DNA from: Planobispora longispora
GTDB lineage: Bacteria; Actinomycetota; Actinomycetes; Streptosporangiales; Streptosporangiaceae
Assembly: GCF_016863135.1 (NCBI RefSeq)
Contig: NZ_BOOH01000019.1
Span: 310,001 to 374,000, forward strand
Direction of reading: 5' to 3'
Length of the DNA: 64,000 bases
The position numbers and the translations under genes are program-made. Of the stretch, positions 36,280 to 43,627 are shown one piece after another. The notes beneath the pieces are model-generated. The model was not told the DNA's origin and ran no database searches. It saw only the letters and a program-made list of their open reading frames with translations. Numbering within the stretch: the stretch's first letter is position 1; the number at the start of each line of letters is the position of its first letter.

Positions 36280-37713
36280 ATGCCGAACGTACTCGACATC
36301 CTCGCGGTCGTCCCGCCATTCGCCTGGTGGGTGACGGGCGGAGTCGTCGCGGCCGTCCTCATCCTCACCGGCCTGCGCCGGATCATCCGCTACGTCACGA
36401 CCCGCCCCCTGGAAGACACCCTCACAATCGCCGCCGCGGCCATCGCGACCGGCGTGTCCGCCCAGGGCATGTGGCAGTTCGCCGGCGACGTGCTCGGGTT
36501 CGACGGGCCGCTCCGGGTGCTGCTGTTCGGGTTCATCGAGATCGCCGTCGTCATCAGCGCAGTGCGGGCCCGACGCAACGTGCAGGAGTCAGCGAAGCGC
36601 TCGACGAGCAACATCCTCATCACCCCGTCCGCCGGCGTCGACGGCATCGCGGTGTGGGTGCTGACCTGCCTGACCGCGGTCTTGTCGAGTCTGGATGCCA
36701 GCAGTCCCGCCGAGGCCGTGTTCCGCCTGGCCGCGCCGCTGGTGGCCGCCTGGCTGTGGGAGCGCGGCATGGCCATCGAGCGCACCCGGATCACCGGGCT
36801 CGGCGGGATCCACTGGCGCCTCACCCCCGAGCGGATCCTGGTCCGGCTCGGCCTGGCCGAGCCCACCGGTCGCACCGCGTCCGAGGTGGACGTCCACCGG
36901 CGCCTCACCCGCGTGGCCCAGGCCACCGTCCGCGTCATGGAGTTGACCGAGGCCGACGCCTGGTCCTGGCGAGTGAACCGGGCCCAGGCCGCGGGCCGCC
37001 GCGCGTTGACGCAGGCTGAGGAACATACCGACCTAGCCACCAACCCGCAGACGCAGACACTTCTCCTCAACAAGATCACCACTCTGCGGGGCAGCGCCCA
37101 CCTGACCAGCCTGCCCGCCCGGCCCCCGTGGCTGGACCTCGACCACCCGGCCGTCACCCTGCGCCCCCGCTACAGCGACGCCCTGGAGCTCGCCGCGGAG
37201 CTGCGGGCCAACACCGCCGCCCGGCTGCGCGGTACCGCAGCGGACGCGACCACAACCAGCCCCGAAGTTGTGCCTGAGGTTGCGTCGCAGGTTGTCCCCC
37301 GGGGTGCACCCGCGATCGCGCTGGTCCCCCCGATCGGCTCACAGCCGGCCGACAGCGCAACCCCGACCACAACCACCGGCGCAACCCCGACCGCAACCCA
37401 CCGCGAGGTTGCGGTTGAGGTTTCGGACGACGATGACGCCGCGGTCCTGGCCGCCCTGCAGGACGACGACCCGGACGACGCCAGCGCAACCTCGGACACA
37501 ACCGAGACCGCAACCGAACGCGGCACCGAGGCCATGCGCGCCTACTGGGCCCGGGTGATCAAGACCGAGCGGCGCGTGCCCAAGGGTGCCGAGCTCGCCG
37601 AGGTCGGCGGCACGAGCCCGCAGTACGGCCAGAAGATGCGCCGCCGCTGGCTGGCGGAACTCGACGGGCGCACCCGCCGCGCCCTGCTCAACACGAAGAA
37701 GGCCAGCGCCTGA
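36280..37713 (+). CDS. DUF2637/SpdB-like membrane protein with C-terminal HTH
   Basis: 477 residues. Four hydrophobic helices occupy 1-170 (FAWWVTGGVVAAVLILTGL, LTIAAAAIATGVSAQGMW, LRVLLFGFIEIAVVISAV, GIAVWVLTCLTAVLSSL). A helical cytosolic region follows. A Thr/Ala/Pro/Val linker (about 325-415) is written with unusual codons forming repeated CAACC motifs. The end (VPKGAELAEVGGTSPQYGQK, MRRRWLAELDG) is a probable helix-turn-helix. Streptomyces spread proteins share this plan and are thought to move plasmid DNA between compartments with TraB. The GntR operators 240 bp upstream probably regulate it. Confidence 0.75.
   Translation: MPNVLDILAVVPPFAWWVTGGVVAAVLILTGLRRIIRYVTTRPLEDTLTIAAAAIATGVSAQGMWQFAGDVLGFDGPLRVLLFGFIEIAVVISAVRARRNVQESAKRSTSNILITPSAGVDGIAVWVLTCLTAVLSSLDASSPAEAVFRLAAPLVAAWLWERGMAIERTRITGLGGIHWRLTPERILVRLGLAEPTGRTASEVDVHRRLTRVAQATVRVMELTEADAWSWRVNRAQAAGRRALTQAEEHTDLATNPQTQTLLLNKITTLRGSAHLTSLPARPPWLDLDHPAVTLRPRYSDALELAAELRANTAARLRGTAADATTTSPEVVPEVASQVVPRGAPAIALVPPIGSQPADSATPTTTTGATPTATHREVAVEVSDDDDAAVLAALQDDDPDDASATSDTTETATERGTEAMRAYWARVIKTERRVPKGAELAEVGGTSPQYGQKMRRRWLAELDGRTRRALLNTKKASA
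37250..37530. repeat. CAACC/GGTTG cluster inside the SpdB-like coding sequence
   Basis: About a dozen CAACC or GGTTG/GTTGT pentamers lie in some 280 bp, including two near-copies GCAACCCCGACCRCAACC (about 37359 and 37389 onward). They use GCA, ACA and GTT codons, which the neighbouring genes avoid. The pattern suggests sites read at the DNA level, such as iterons. Confidence 0.5.
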
Positions 37714-37730
37714 CACCGAAGGAGATCGTC

Positions 37731-37892
37731 ATGTCCCGTACCCGTCTGGCCGCCATCACGGCCGCCCTGTTCGTCGCGACCGCGTGCGGCAGCTCGGCCG
37801 CCGCCCCCGACCCGGAGCCGCTGCCCGACATGAGCCGCGACTGCAACGGCGACGACATCATCACCGCCAAGGAGCGGCGGCGTGACTGCTGA
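37731..37892 (+). CDS. Tiny secreted lipoprotein with an EF-hand loop, 53 residues
   Basis: The ATG at 37731 follows AAGGAGATC. A basic start (MSRTRLAAIT), hydrophobic core and VATACGSS make a lipoprotein-like signal with Cys19; the residue at -3 is Ala, so the lipobox is imperfect. The mature part contains DCNGDDIITAKE, which places D, N, D, I and E at positions 1, 3, 5, 8 and 12 of a canonical EF-hand loop. It overlaps the next gene by 11 bp. Calcium sensing at the envelope during transfer is speculation. Confidence 0.6.
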   Translation: MSRTRLAAITAALFVATACGSSAAAPDPEPLPDMSRDCNGDDIITAKERRRDC

Positions 37893-39327
37893 GCAGATCG
37901 AGGACGAAGAGGACGAGGCCACTCCACCTCCCCCGCCACCCGAAGAGGTCGAAGAGCACCACGACGACGTCCCCCCGGCACCCGACGATGACATGGACGA
38001 CGCCCCCGACGATGAGCGCGGCATCCCCGCCGGTCAGATCGTCCTGGGTGCCATCTCCGCCGTGGTGCTGGGCCTGTGGGGGCTGTGGCAGTGGGTCGGC
38101 CCCCTGGGCCTGGCCCTCGGCGCCGGCACCGTGGCGGCCGGCGGAGCCGGATACGGCTACTGGCGCTGGCGCCGGGCCCACCCGCGGCGCGGATGGCCGC
38201 GCACCCGCCCCTACGGTGGCGGCGGCCGCGGGCCGAGCGGCGCCGGGCGCAAGCTGACGTTCGGCCGCGGGCGGATGCCCGCGGCGCTGCGCTCCCCAGC
38301 TGGTGGGCGCCGTGCCCCGTCCGGCCGCGGCATCCTGGCCGCGCTTCGGCCGGGCGGTCGCGGCCGGGCCCCGGGCCACGCCGGCGGCCGCTGGCCGTTC
38401 GGTGGTCGTGACCGCACGAGCGCGGGCCGTTCCCGAGCTGATCGCGGCGGCCACGGCCCGAAAGCCAATGCGACCCGGGCGAGCCGCCTGGCCCGGGCCG
38501 CCAGCCTGCCCCTGCGCGCCGCCCGTCGGCTGCGGGCCGCGGGCCGGGCCTTGGATGCGGCGGTCAAGCGCCGCACCGACCGGACCGCCGAGGCCATCGG
38601 CCACGGCATCCTGGCCGCGGGGCGCCGGGCTCGGGCCGGACTGCGCCGGGCGCGGGAAGCGGCGCGCTGGGTCGACCGGCGCACCGGTGGCCGCCTGAGC
38701 CGCCGAGCACGCGAGGTGCGTGCGCATATCCGGGAGCGTGTCGGTGCCCGTCTGGGCCGCATCGCCGCGCGGCTGCGGGCCCTGGACGCGTGGGCCGCCG
38801 AGGGCCTGGCCCACAAAGCCTGGCGCTGGTGGCGGGCCCGCCGTACCAGCCGACGCGATCCCGATCCGAGCGCCCGATCCCCTGAGACCGAGGCCGAGGA
38901 CTCCTCTCATGAGATCCCCGAGCCCGAAGCGGAGTCCATCCCGGACGCCGCACCTAACAGCGACACCCCGAAAGGAAACAACACTGTGAGCAGCGGAAAC
39001 ACCTTCCTGGTCGCCGCCTACGAGATGACCGACGCCGCGGCGGCCTGGGAGACCGACGACATGATGGAGATGGCCGTCATGATCGACCAGCTCCATGAAG
39101 TGCCCGCCGCCTGGGCCACCGCCTTCCGAATCTGGGCCGACAAGCTCATGGCCGAATACCCCTGCCACGAAGACGTCGTGGAGACCATCCGCAGCCAATA
39201 CGAGGCCATCGCCCAGCTCGGTGACGGCATGCAGGAGATCTCTGAGGTCTTCCGATCCCGCCACCAGGACGACATCCACCGCCGCCGGGAGCCGCGCGCC
39301 GGCGAGGAGAAGTGGAACTTCCGCTGA
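37882..39327 (+). CDS. Acidic/Arg-rich membrane protein of the transfer module
   Basis: 481 residues from a GTG at 37882 that overlaps the lipoprotein gene. Residues 1-50 are Asp/Glu/Pro-rich. Two helices follow (IVLGAISAVVLGLWGLWQW and LGLALGAGTVAAGGAGYGY). About 110-340 is extremely Arg-rich, suited to nucleic acid or acidic partner contact. The last 110 residues form a distinct soluble domain (GNTFLVAAYEMTDAAAAWE). A GTG at 38986 after AAAGGA could start this domain separately. It lies directly before the TraB-like gene. I know no named family. Confidence 0.6.
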   Translation: MTAEQIEDEEDEATPPPPPPEEVEEHHDDVPPAPDDDMDDAPDDERGIPAGQIVLGAISAVVLGLWGLWQWVGPLGLALGAGTVAAGGAGYGYWRWRRAHPRRGWPRTRPYGGGGRGPSGAGRKLTFGRGRMPAALRSPAGGRRAPSGRGILAALRPGGRGRAPGHAGGRWPFGGRDRTSAGRSRADRGGHGPKANATRASRLARAASLPLRAARRLRAAGRALDAAVKRRTDRTAEAIGHGILAAGRRARAGLRRAREAARWVDRRTGGRLSRRAREVRAHIRERVGARLGRIAARLRALDAWAAEGLAHKAWRWWRARRTSRRDPDPSARSPETEAEDSSHEIPEPEAESIPDAAPNSDTPKGNNTVSSGNTFLVAAYEMTDAAAAWETDDMMEMAVMIDQLHEVPAAWATAFRIWADKLMAEYPCHEDVVETIRSQYEAIAQLGDGMQEISEVFRSRHQDDIHRRREPRAGEEKWNFR

Positions 39328-39364
39328 CCTGCCGCTGTGTCACGTTGAGGGAGGAGCGATTTCG

Positions 39365-41626
39365 GTGAATACCCGCACCCGTACCCGCCCATCCGCTGAC
39401 CGTCGACGGCCCGCGGACTGGTCGCTGGCCCCCCGCGGGCCCGCCAGCGCCGCCGGCCTGTCGGGTCTGGCGCTGGCCGCCGCCGCGGTGGCTGGCGGGC
39501 CGGCGCTGGAGCTGAGCGCCTGGTGGCCGGTGGGTGCGACCGTGCTGGGCGCCGCCCTGACGGTGCTGACCGGCGTGGAGCTGCCCGGCCGCACCCTGGG
39601 CTGGCGACTGGTCTCCTGGGTGATGGGCGGCAGCTGGCTGACCTGGAGCCTGCTGACCGACCTGTCGGCGCCTACGCCGTGGCTGGTGCTGGGCGGCATC
39701 ACCCTGGCCAGCGGCATGACCTACAGCTGGGCCGATGCGCCGCGCCGGCGCCTGGCCCGCGGCGGCCACCGGCCCGGCCTGCTGGGCAACGTCGCGCTGC
39801 CGGTGATCGACATCCCGCGCCGGGACGTGCCCCTGGCCCAGGAGTGGGTCGCGCGCATCGCCCGCGTGTGCAAGATCCGCGTGCAGGCCACGCAGCTGGA
39901 GCACTGGCCCTCCGGCGGCGGGTTCTCCCTGCTGCTGCGCCTGCCCCAGGGCGGCACCACCACCGAGCAACTGGCCGGCTACGCCCCCCGGCTGGCTGCC
40001 GATGCCGACCTGGACGACGGGTGCGGGGTGGAGGTCCGCAGCGCGGGCACGCGCCGATCGGTGTGGCTGGATGTGGCCACCGTCAACCAGCTGGCCACCG
40101 ACCTCGACCACCACGGCGACTACAGCCCGCGCGACGTCAACCACGGGATCACCTTGGGCCGTTTTCGCAACGGGCAGGCGATGACCGTGCAGGTGCGCCA
40201 GCCGCGCACCATCGTGGTCGGCACCACCGGATCGGCGAAGACCGGCACGTTGCACACCGCCACCGCCGAGCTCGGCCGCTGCTTCAACAATGTGACCTGG
40301 CACATGGACCTCAACGGCGGCAACGTCTCCATTCCGTGGCTGCGCCCGTGGCTCGATGGCCAGGTCGACCGGCCGGCCGTCGACTGGGCGGCGCCGTGCC
40401 GCGAGGAGGCGCTGCTGATGGCGCACGCCAACGTGCAGATCGCGTTGGAGCGCAAAGTGGCCTACGCCGCCCTGCGTCTGGAGGCCGACGACGACAAATT
40501 GCCCGTCTCCGCCGAGGTCCCGCAGGTGACGACCATCCTGGACGAAGGCCATGAAGTCCTGGCCGACTCCATCCGGGATCCGATCGAGCGCGCCATCCGC
40601 GCCAAGATCGAGAAATGTGCGCGGATCGGACGCGCCGAGGCCATGCAGTATCTGCTCTCGGCGCTGCGCAGCGTCTCCGGCACCCTGTCCCCCGCCCTGC
40701 TCAATCTCATGCACAACCGCCTGTTCATGGCGGGCGGAGAGCAGAAGGAGTGCAACTACCTGTACAGCTACCCCAAGGGGGTGCGCATCGAGGACCTGGC
40801 CGGCCCTGGATCAGGGTTCGTACGCCGCTTCCAGGAGACCGAGGTACGCGCGTGGAAGGCCTACCGCATGAAGCCGCGCCGCGACATCCGCCCCGCCAGC
40901 GTGGCCATCAGCGCCACCCGGCCCGACCTGGACGCCCCCAGCGTCCGCGCCGCCGGCGACGCCTACGCCACCCGGCTGGAGCGGATGCGCTGGCTGTTCG
41001 CTACCCCCGAAGAGCGCGAGCACCTCACGCCGCCGGAGCCGATCGAGCTGCCCGACATCACCGACGACCGCGGTAAGCCGGTCATCTGGGATCCGAAGGT
41101 GACGCACCCGCCGGCCAGCCACGCCGAGATGGAGGTCCGCCCCACCGCGCCGGCGCCGATGCGCACCGCCGACGCTCAGCCCAACTTGCGCCTGCTGCAG
41201 GGCGGCATAACCCGCACCTGGGAGGACCCGGCCGCCATCGCCGCCAAGGCCCGCGCCCGGCGCATCGCCCAGGGCCGGGCGCCCCTGCCGCGCCAGATGC
41301 CCATGGCGGCCGGCACGACGGTGACCCGGGTCGAGCAGCTACCCCCGGGCCCGCCCCTGCCGGAGCTCATTGCCCGTCTGCTGGCGCTGCCGTGGGATGA
41401 GGGCCGCCTGCACAGCGAGGTCATGGCCACGGCGCTGGAGATGACCGAGCACGAGCTGGCCGCTCTGCTCAAGCCGCTCGGCATTGCGCCGCTGCGCAAC
41501 GCCTTCAACCGCGGCGGCGAGCGCGGCCGCGGTTACGCCCTGGAGGACGTCCAGGACGCCGCCGAGGCGATCCGCCGCGGCGAGCTGGAAGTACCGCCGG
41601 AGGTCGCCGACTGGTCGGCCGCCTGA
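39365..41626 (+). CDS. FtsK/TraB-like DNA translocase of conjugative element
   Basis: 753 residues from the GTG at 39365, after GGGAGGAGCG. Three or four N-terminal helices (about 30-125), then a cytoplasmic RecA-like motor: Walker A GTTGSAKT at 286-293, Walker B TTILDEGHEV near 391-397. Walker A has Ala in place of the Gly before Lys. The C-terminus (LPELIARLLALPWDEGRLHS, EVMATALEMTEHELAALLKP) resembles a winged-helix gamma domain. In Streptomyces, TraB hexamers move double-stranded DNA between mycelia by binding clt repeats through this domain. A palindrome-rich stretch directly follows the gene. Regulation is probably from the upstream operators. Confidence 0.82.
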   Translation: MNTRTRTRPSADRRRPADWSLAPRGPASAAGLSGLALAAAAVAGGPALELSAWWPVGATVLGAALTVLTGVELPGRTLGWRLVSWVMGGSWLTWSLLTDLSAPTPWLVLGGITLASGMTYSWADAPRRRLARGGHRPGLLGNVALPVIDIPRRDVPLAQEWVARIARVCKIRVQATQLEHWPSGGGFSLLLRLPQGGTTTEQLAGYAPRLAADADLDDGCGVEVRSAGTRRSVWLDVATVNQLATDLDHHGDYSPRDVNHGITLGRFRNGQAMTVQVRQPRTIVVGTTGSAKTGTLHTATAELGRCFNNVTWHMDLNGGNVSIPWLRPWLDGQVDRPAVDWAAPCREEALLMAHANVQIALERKVAYAALRLEADDDKLPVSAEVPQVTTILDEGHEVLADSIRDPIERAIRAKIEKCARIGRAEAMQYLLSALRSVSGTLSPALLNLMHNRLFMAGGEQKECNYLYSYPKGVRIEDLAGPGSGFVRRFQETEVRAWKAYRMKPRRDIRPASVAISATRPDLDAPSVRAAGDAYATRLERMRWLFATPEEREHLTPPEPIELPDITDDRGKPVIWDPKVTHPPASHAEMEVRPTAPAPMRTADAQPNLRLLQGGITRTWEDPAAIAAKARARRIAQGRAPLPRQMPMAAGTTVTRVEQLPPGPPLPELIARLLALPWDEGRLHSEVMATALEMTEHELAALLKPLGIAPLRNAFNRGGERGRGYALEDVQDAAEAIRRGELEVPPEVADWSAA

Positions 41627-41642
41627 CCCCCACGACCCCCGC

Positions 41643-41748
41643 GTGGGAGTGCCACGTGGCACTCCCACACCCCCACACCCCCCACGTGGCACCCCCACAC
41701 CCAACTGACCTGCGAAAACGGCCGAATGTGGGGGCGTGGGAGTCCCAC
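41643..41748. repeat. Palindrome and C-rich repeat cluster, clt candidate
   Basis: A perfect 26-bp palindrome (GTGGGAGTGCCAC plus complement, 41643-41668) is followed by repeated CCCCCACAC, a second CCACGTGGCAC (about 41682) and the dyad GTGGGA-G-TCCCAC (41736-41748). Located 17 bp after the traB stop, it matches the expected site of a cis-acting transfer locus. It is part of a 472-bp gene-free gap with a further operator-like dyad at 41843. Confidence 0.55.
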
Positions 41749-41842
41749 ACGCACCCCCCTCTATCGGGCCCAGGCGCCCGTCAACTCCCATGCCAACACC
41801 CCCACACAGCCCTGGTGCTGTTCCGGTATTGGGGCCGCGAAC

Positions 41843-41870
41843 TGTACCGATGGCTCCGATGATCGGTACA
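41843..41870 (+). promoter_or_regulatory. Inverted repeat TGTACCGAT/ATCGGTACA upstream of the toxin operon
   Basis: Nine-bp perfect arms (41843-41851, 41862-41870) with a 10-base centre. It lies 230 bp upstream of the MazF operon and may be its operator. The 41871-42098 stretch has no convincing gene on either strand. Confidence 0.5.
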
Positions 41871-42098
41871 TCACAAAGATCTTGGGGGATGCGGCGAGAT
41901 CCGCACCTACAACGGTGCTCTCACCTCTTGGGTGGGGCGCCGCCGCGCTGGAGCTCCAACAGAACGCTGCTCGCCTGGCAACCGCAAGCAGTTCCTCTTC
42001 GTCGGATCTACAGAGCCTTTGCCCGGCATGGGAGGCCAAGACCGAGCCGTAGGACACCGGGTCTCCCCGCCAAGGGCATCAGATGACACACTGAGGGC

Positions 42099-42476
42099 GT
42101 GGAAGAGCGGGAGAGCCAAGACGTGGCAGAGGTGACCATCACGGTCGACTGGAGCGATGCGGCGACGATACCTGTGACTCATGTCAACCAGTTCGTCGCG
42201 CAGCCAGGTCCGCCTACTATGGAAGGATCCCCAGACGGCGTCTACCTCTTGGTTGGCAGCATCGCACCGCCGATCATCCCGTCGGACCCCGAAGGGCAGC
42301 GACGAGTATTCGCCGCACTGAAGGACGGTTTGAAGGTCACAGGGCACGCACGTTTCCATCTCAGCAGGGAACGTCTAGAAGAACTCATCGCGATCCTCCA
42401 ACAAACTGCCGATAACTACGACGAGTTGCACGCAAGAACGCAGGCCAAGAGAACTACCGAAGGAGACACACCGTGA
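42099..42476 (+). CDS. Hypothetical protein of the toxin operon, 125 residues
   Basis: From the GTG at 42099 (VEERESQDVAEVTITVDWSD). A later GTG would also be possible. VPVTHVNQF-like text (IPVTHVNQFVAQPGPP, GVYLLVGSIAPPIIPSDPEG) and a helical end (LSRERLEELIAILQQTADNY) recall small mobile-element proteins of unknown function. The stop overlaps the next start by four bases (GTGA), so the operon is translationally coupled. Confidence 0.6.
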   Translation: MEERESQDVAEVTITVDWSDAATIPVTHVNQFVAQPGPPTMEGSPDGVYLLVGSIAPPIIPSDPEGQRRVFAALKDGLKVTGHARFHLSRERLEELIAILQQTADNYDELHARTQAKRTTEGDTP

Positions 42477-42766
42477 GCATGGCTGCTCCTTCTCCGTTCG
42501 CTTCTGCAGGAACAGCGCAGAAGATCCTTTATACGGTCAAGCGTCCATCCTTGCGGATCGAGCCCAAGCTCAAGCGCCGTCGAGCCGAGCGACCTACCCC
42601 GACCGTGCAAGTGGTAGTCAAAGGGCCTTGGGTGAAGGTCGCCAGCAACTCCCCCATCACGAAGCCTCCGTCCATCGAAGATGAGTTCAGCATGTTCTAC
42701 GACGAGTCGTTGGACCTGGCAGACTCATCGTTTGACTTCGCTCACGAGACCATGCTGGACGACTAG
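42473..42766 (+). CDS. Candidate non-canonical antitoxin, 97 residues
   Basis: A basic, Pro/Lys/Arg-rich N-terminal half (VKRPSLRIEPKLKRRRAERP) could bind DNA. The C-terminal tail is acidic and aromatic (DEFSMFYDESLDLADSSFDF), like the tails of antitoxins that wrap MazF toxins. No ribbon-helix-helix or AbrB fold is obvious. It ends 7 bp before the mazF GTG. Antitoxin function is inferred from position and tail composition. Confidence 0.55.
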   Translation: MSMAAPSPFASAGTAQKILYTVKRPSLRIEPKLKRRRAERPTPTVQVVVKGPWVKVASNSPITKPPSIEDEFSMFYDESLDLADSSFDFAHETMLDD

Positions 42767-42773
42767 GAGCCCA

Positions 42774-43130
42774 GTGCCCTACCCCGAGCAGCCTCCCAAG
42801 CGGGGAGAGATCTACTGGGTTGACTGGAGCCCTTCGCGAGGTTCCGAGCAGCGCGGCCATCGGCCAGCCGTTGTGATCTCCATGGACTCGTTCAACCGCA
42901 TAATGCCCACCGTCGTCGTGGCCGCAATGACCACGAAGATCAAGCCAGCTTACAAAGTCACAGTGACATGCCCAGCTGGTAGCCCTTTGCGGGAGGCGGG
43001 TCAGATCCTCGCGTTTCAGCTGATGACCATCGACAAGACGCGCCTGGATGACTACATGGGCGTCTTGGATGCGAGTCAGATTGAAGAGCTGAACGCCGCT
43101 CTACGTATGGCGTGGGGCCTTTCAGATTGA
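42774..43130 (+). CDS. mazF: MazF/PemK-family endoribonuclease toxin
   Basis: 118 residues from the GTG at 42774. The conserved core is KRGEIYWVDWSPSRGSEQRG, HRPAVVISMDSFNR, then PTVVVAAMTTKI, with Arg and Thr/Ser positions of the RNase site present, and QILAFQLMTIDKTRL near the end. Such toxins cut mRNA at short sequence motifs and stabilise elements. It is the third gene of a tight operon whose second gene is probably the antitoxin. Its 3' end is duplicated: the stop falls in the second copy of a 46-bp repeat. Confidence 0.9.
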   Translation: MPYPEQPPKRGEIYWVDWSPSRGSEQRGHRPAVVISMDSFNRIMPTVVVAAMTTKIKPAYKVTVTCPAGSPLREAGQILAFQLMTIDKTRLDDYMGVLDASQIEELNAALRMAWGLSD

Positions 43131-43167
43131 AGAGCTGAAAGCCCCTCTACGTATGGTGTGAGGCCTT
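43076..43167. repeat. 46-bp tandem duplication at the end of mazF
   Basis: Copies at 43076-43121 and 43122-43167 match at 42 of 46 positions (TCAGATTGAAGAGCTGAA begins each). The duplicated part encodes QIEELNAALRMAWGL in copy 1; copy 2 terminates after SD. It suggests a recent slippage or a removed downstream paralogue. Confidence 0.9.
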
Positions 43168-43193
43168 AGGTATCTACCCTGTGCACACACAGA

Positions 43194-43231
43194 AAGCGCC
43201 CGCTCCTCCCCGTAGGGAGGAGCGGGCGCTT
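43194..43231. terminator. Bidirectional terminator, 17-bp stem, between the two arms
   Basis: AAGCGCCCGCTCCTCCC, loop CGTA, GGGAGGAGCGGGCGCTT is perfect. It ends the + strand mazF operon and the long - strand phage operon. Confidence 0.9.
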
Positions 43232-43321
43232 CACGTAGATGGAGCCCACGGACTTGTACGGCCGCATGTCCGAGGGCCCCTCAACCGCCAGAGTATCGCC
43301 CGCCGGGCGTCCGGGTAGTGC

Positions 43322-43519
43322 TCAGTAAGGACGATCGATGTCCGATCTCGCAGCGTTCGGCACGGCGTAGGTGATGCCCAGCGCGCCGATGACGGCCAGG
43401 GCCATCGTCACCCACTCGCCGTGCACGATCACGCCGTCATCCGTCGCAGCGGCCAGCGCGGTGACTCCGGCGGCGGCCGCCGAGACGATCGCCTTGGCGT
43501 AGGAACCGATTCGCATCTT
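43322..43519 (-). CDS. Holin-like small membrane protein, 65 residues
   Basis: The ATG at 43519 follows GGGAGAAAG; a start at 43531 is alternative. MRIGSYAKAIVSAAAAGVTA has one helix, WVTMALAVIGALGITYAVPN a second, and the tail is charged. Small two-helix proteins like this sit next to endolysins in actinophages and are annotated as holins. It is the last gene of the phage block. Confidence 0.6.
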   Translation of the reverse strand, partial: KMRIGSYAKAIVSAAAAGVTALAAATDDGVIVHGEWVTMALAVIGALGITYAVPNAARSDIDRPY

Positions 43520-43627
43520 TCTCTCCCTCATTTGAGGCGGGAAAACAGGAAGCGCCAGCCACGGAGAGGCCTTCGCGGCCATGGAAGGGCTGGTCAAAAT
43601 GAGCGCGGCATGAGATGCCGCGGAAGG

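Noticed and set aside
34783-41850. ACTGTACC motif shared by the leader of the 94-residue gene and the dyad at 41843
   Set aside because: Eight bases is within chance expectation for this length, and the surrounding sequences do not align.
41871-42098. Several short frames between clt candidate and toxin operon
   Set aside because: All three frames are similarly open, none has a start with a ribosome site, and no motif is visible.
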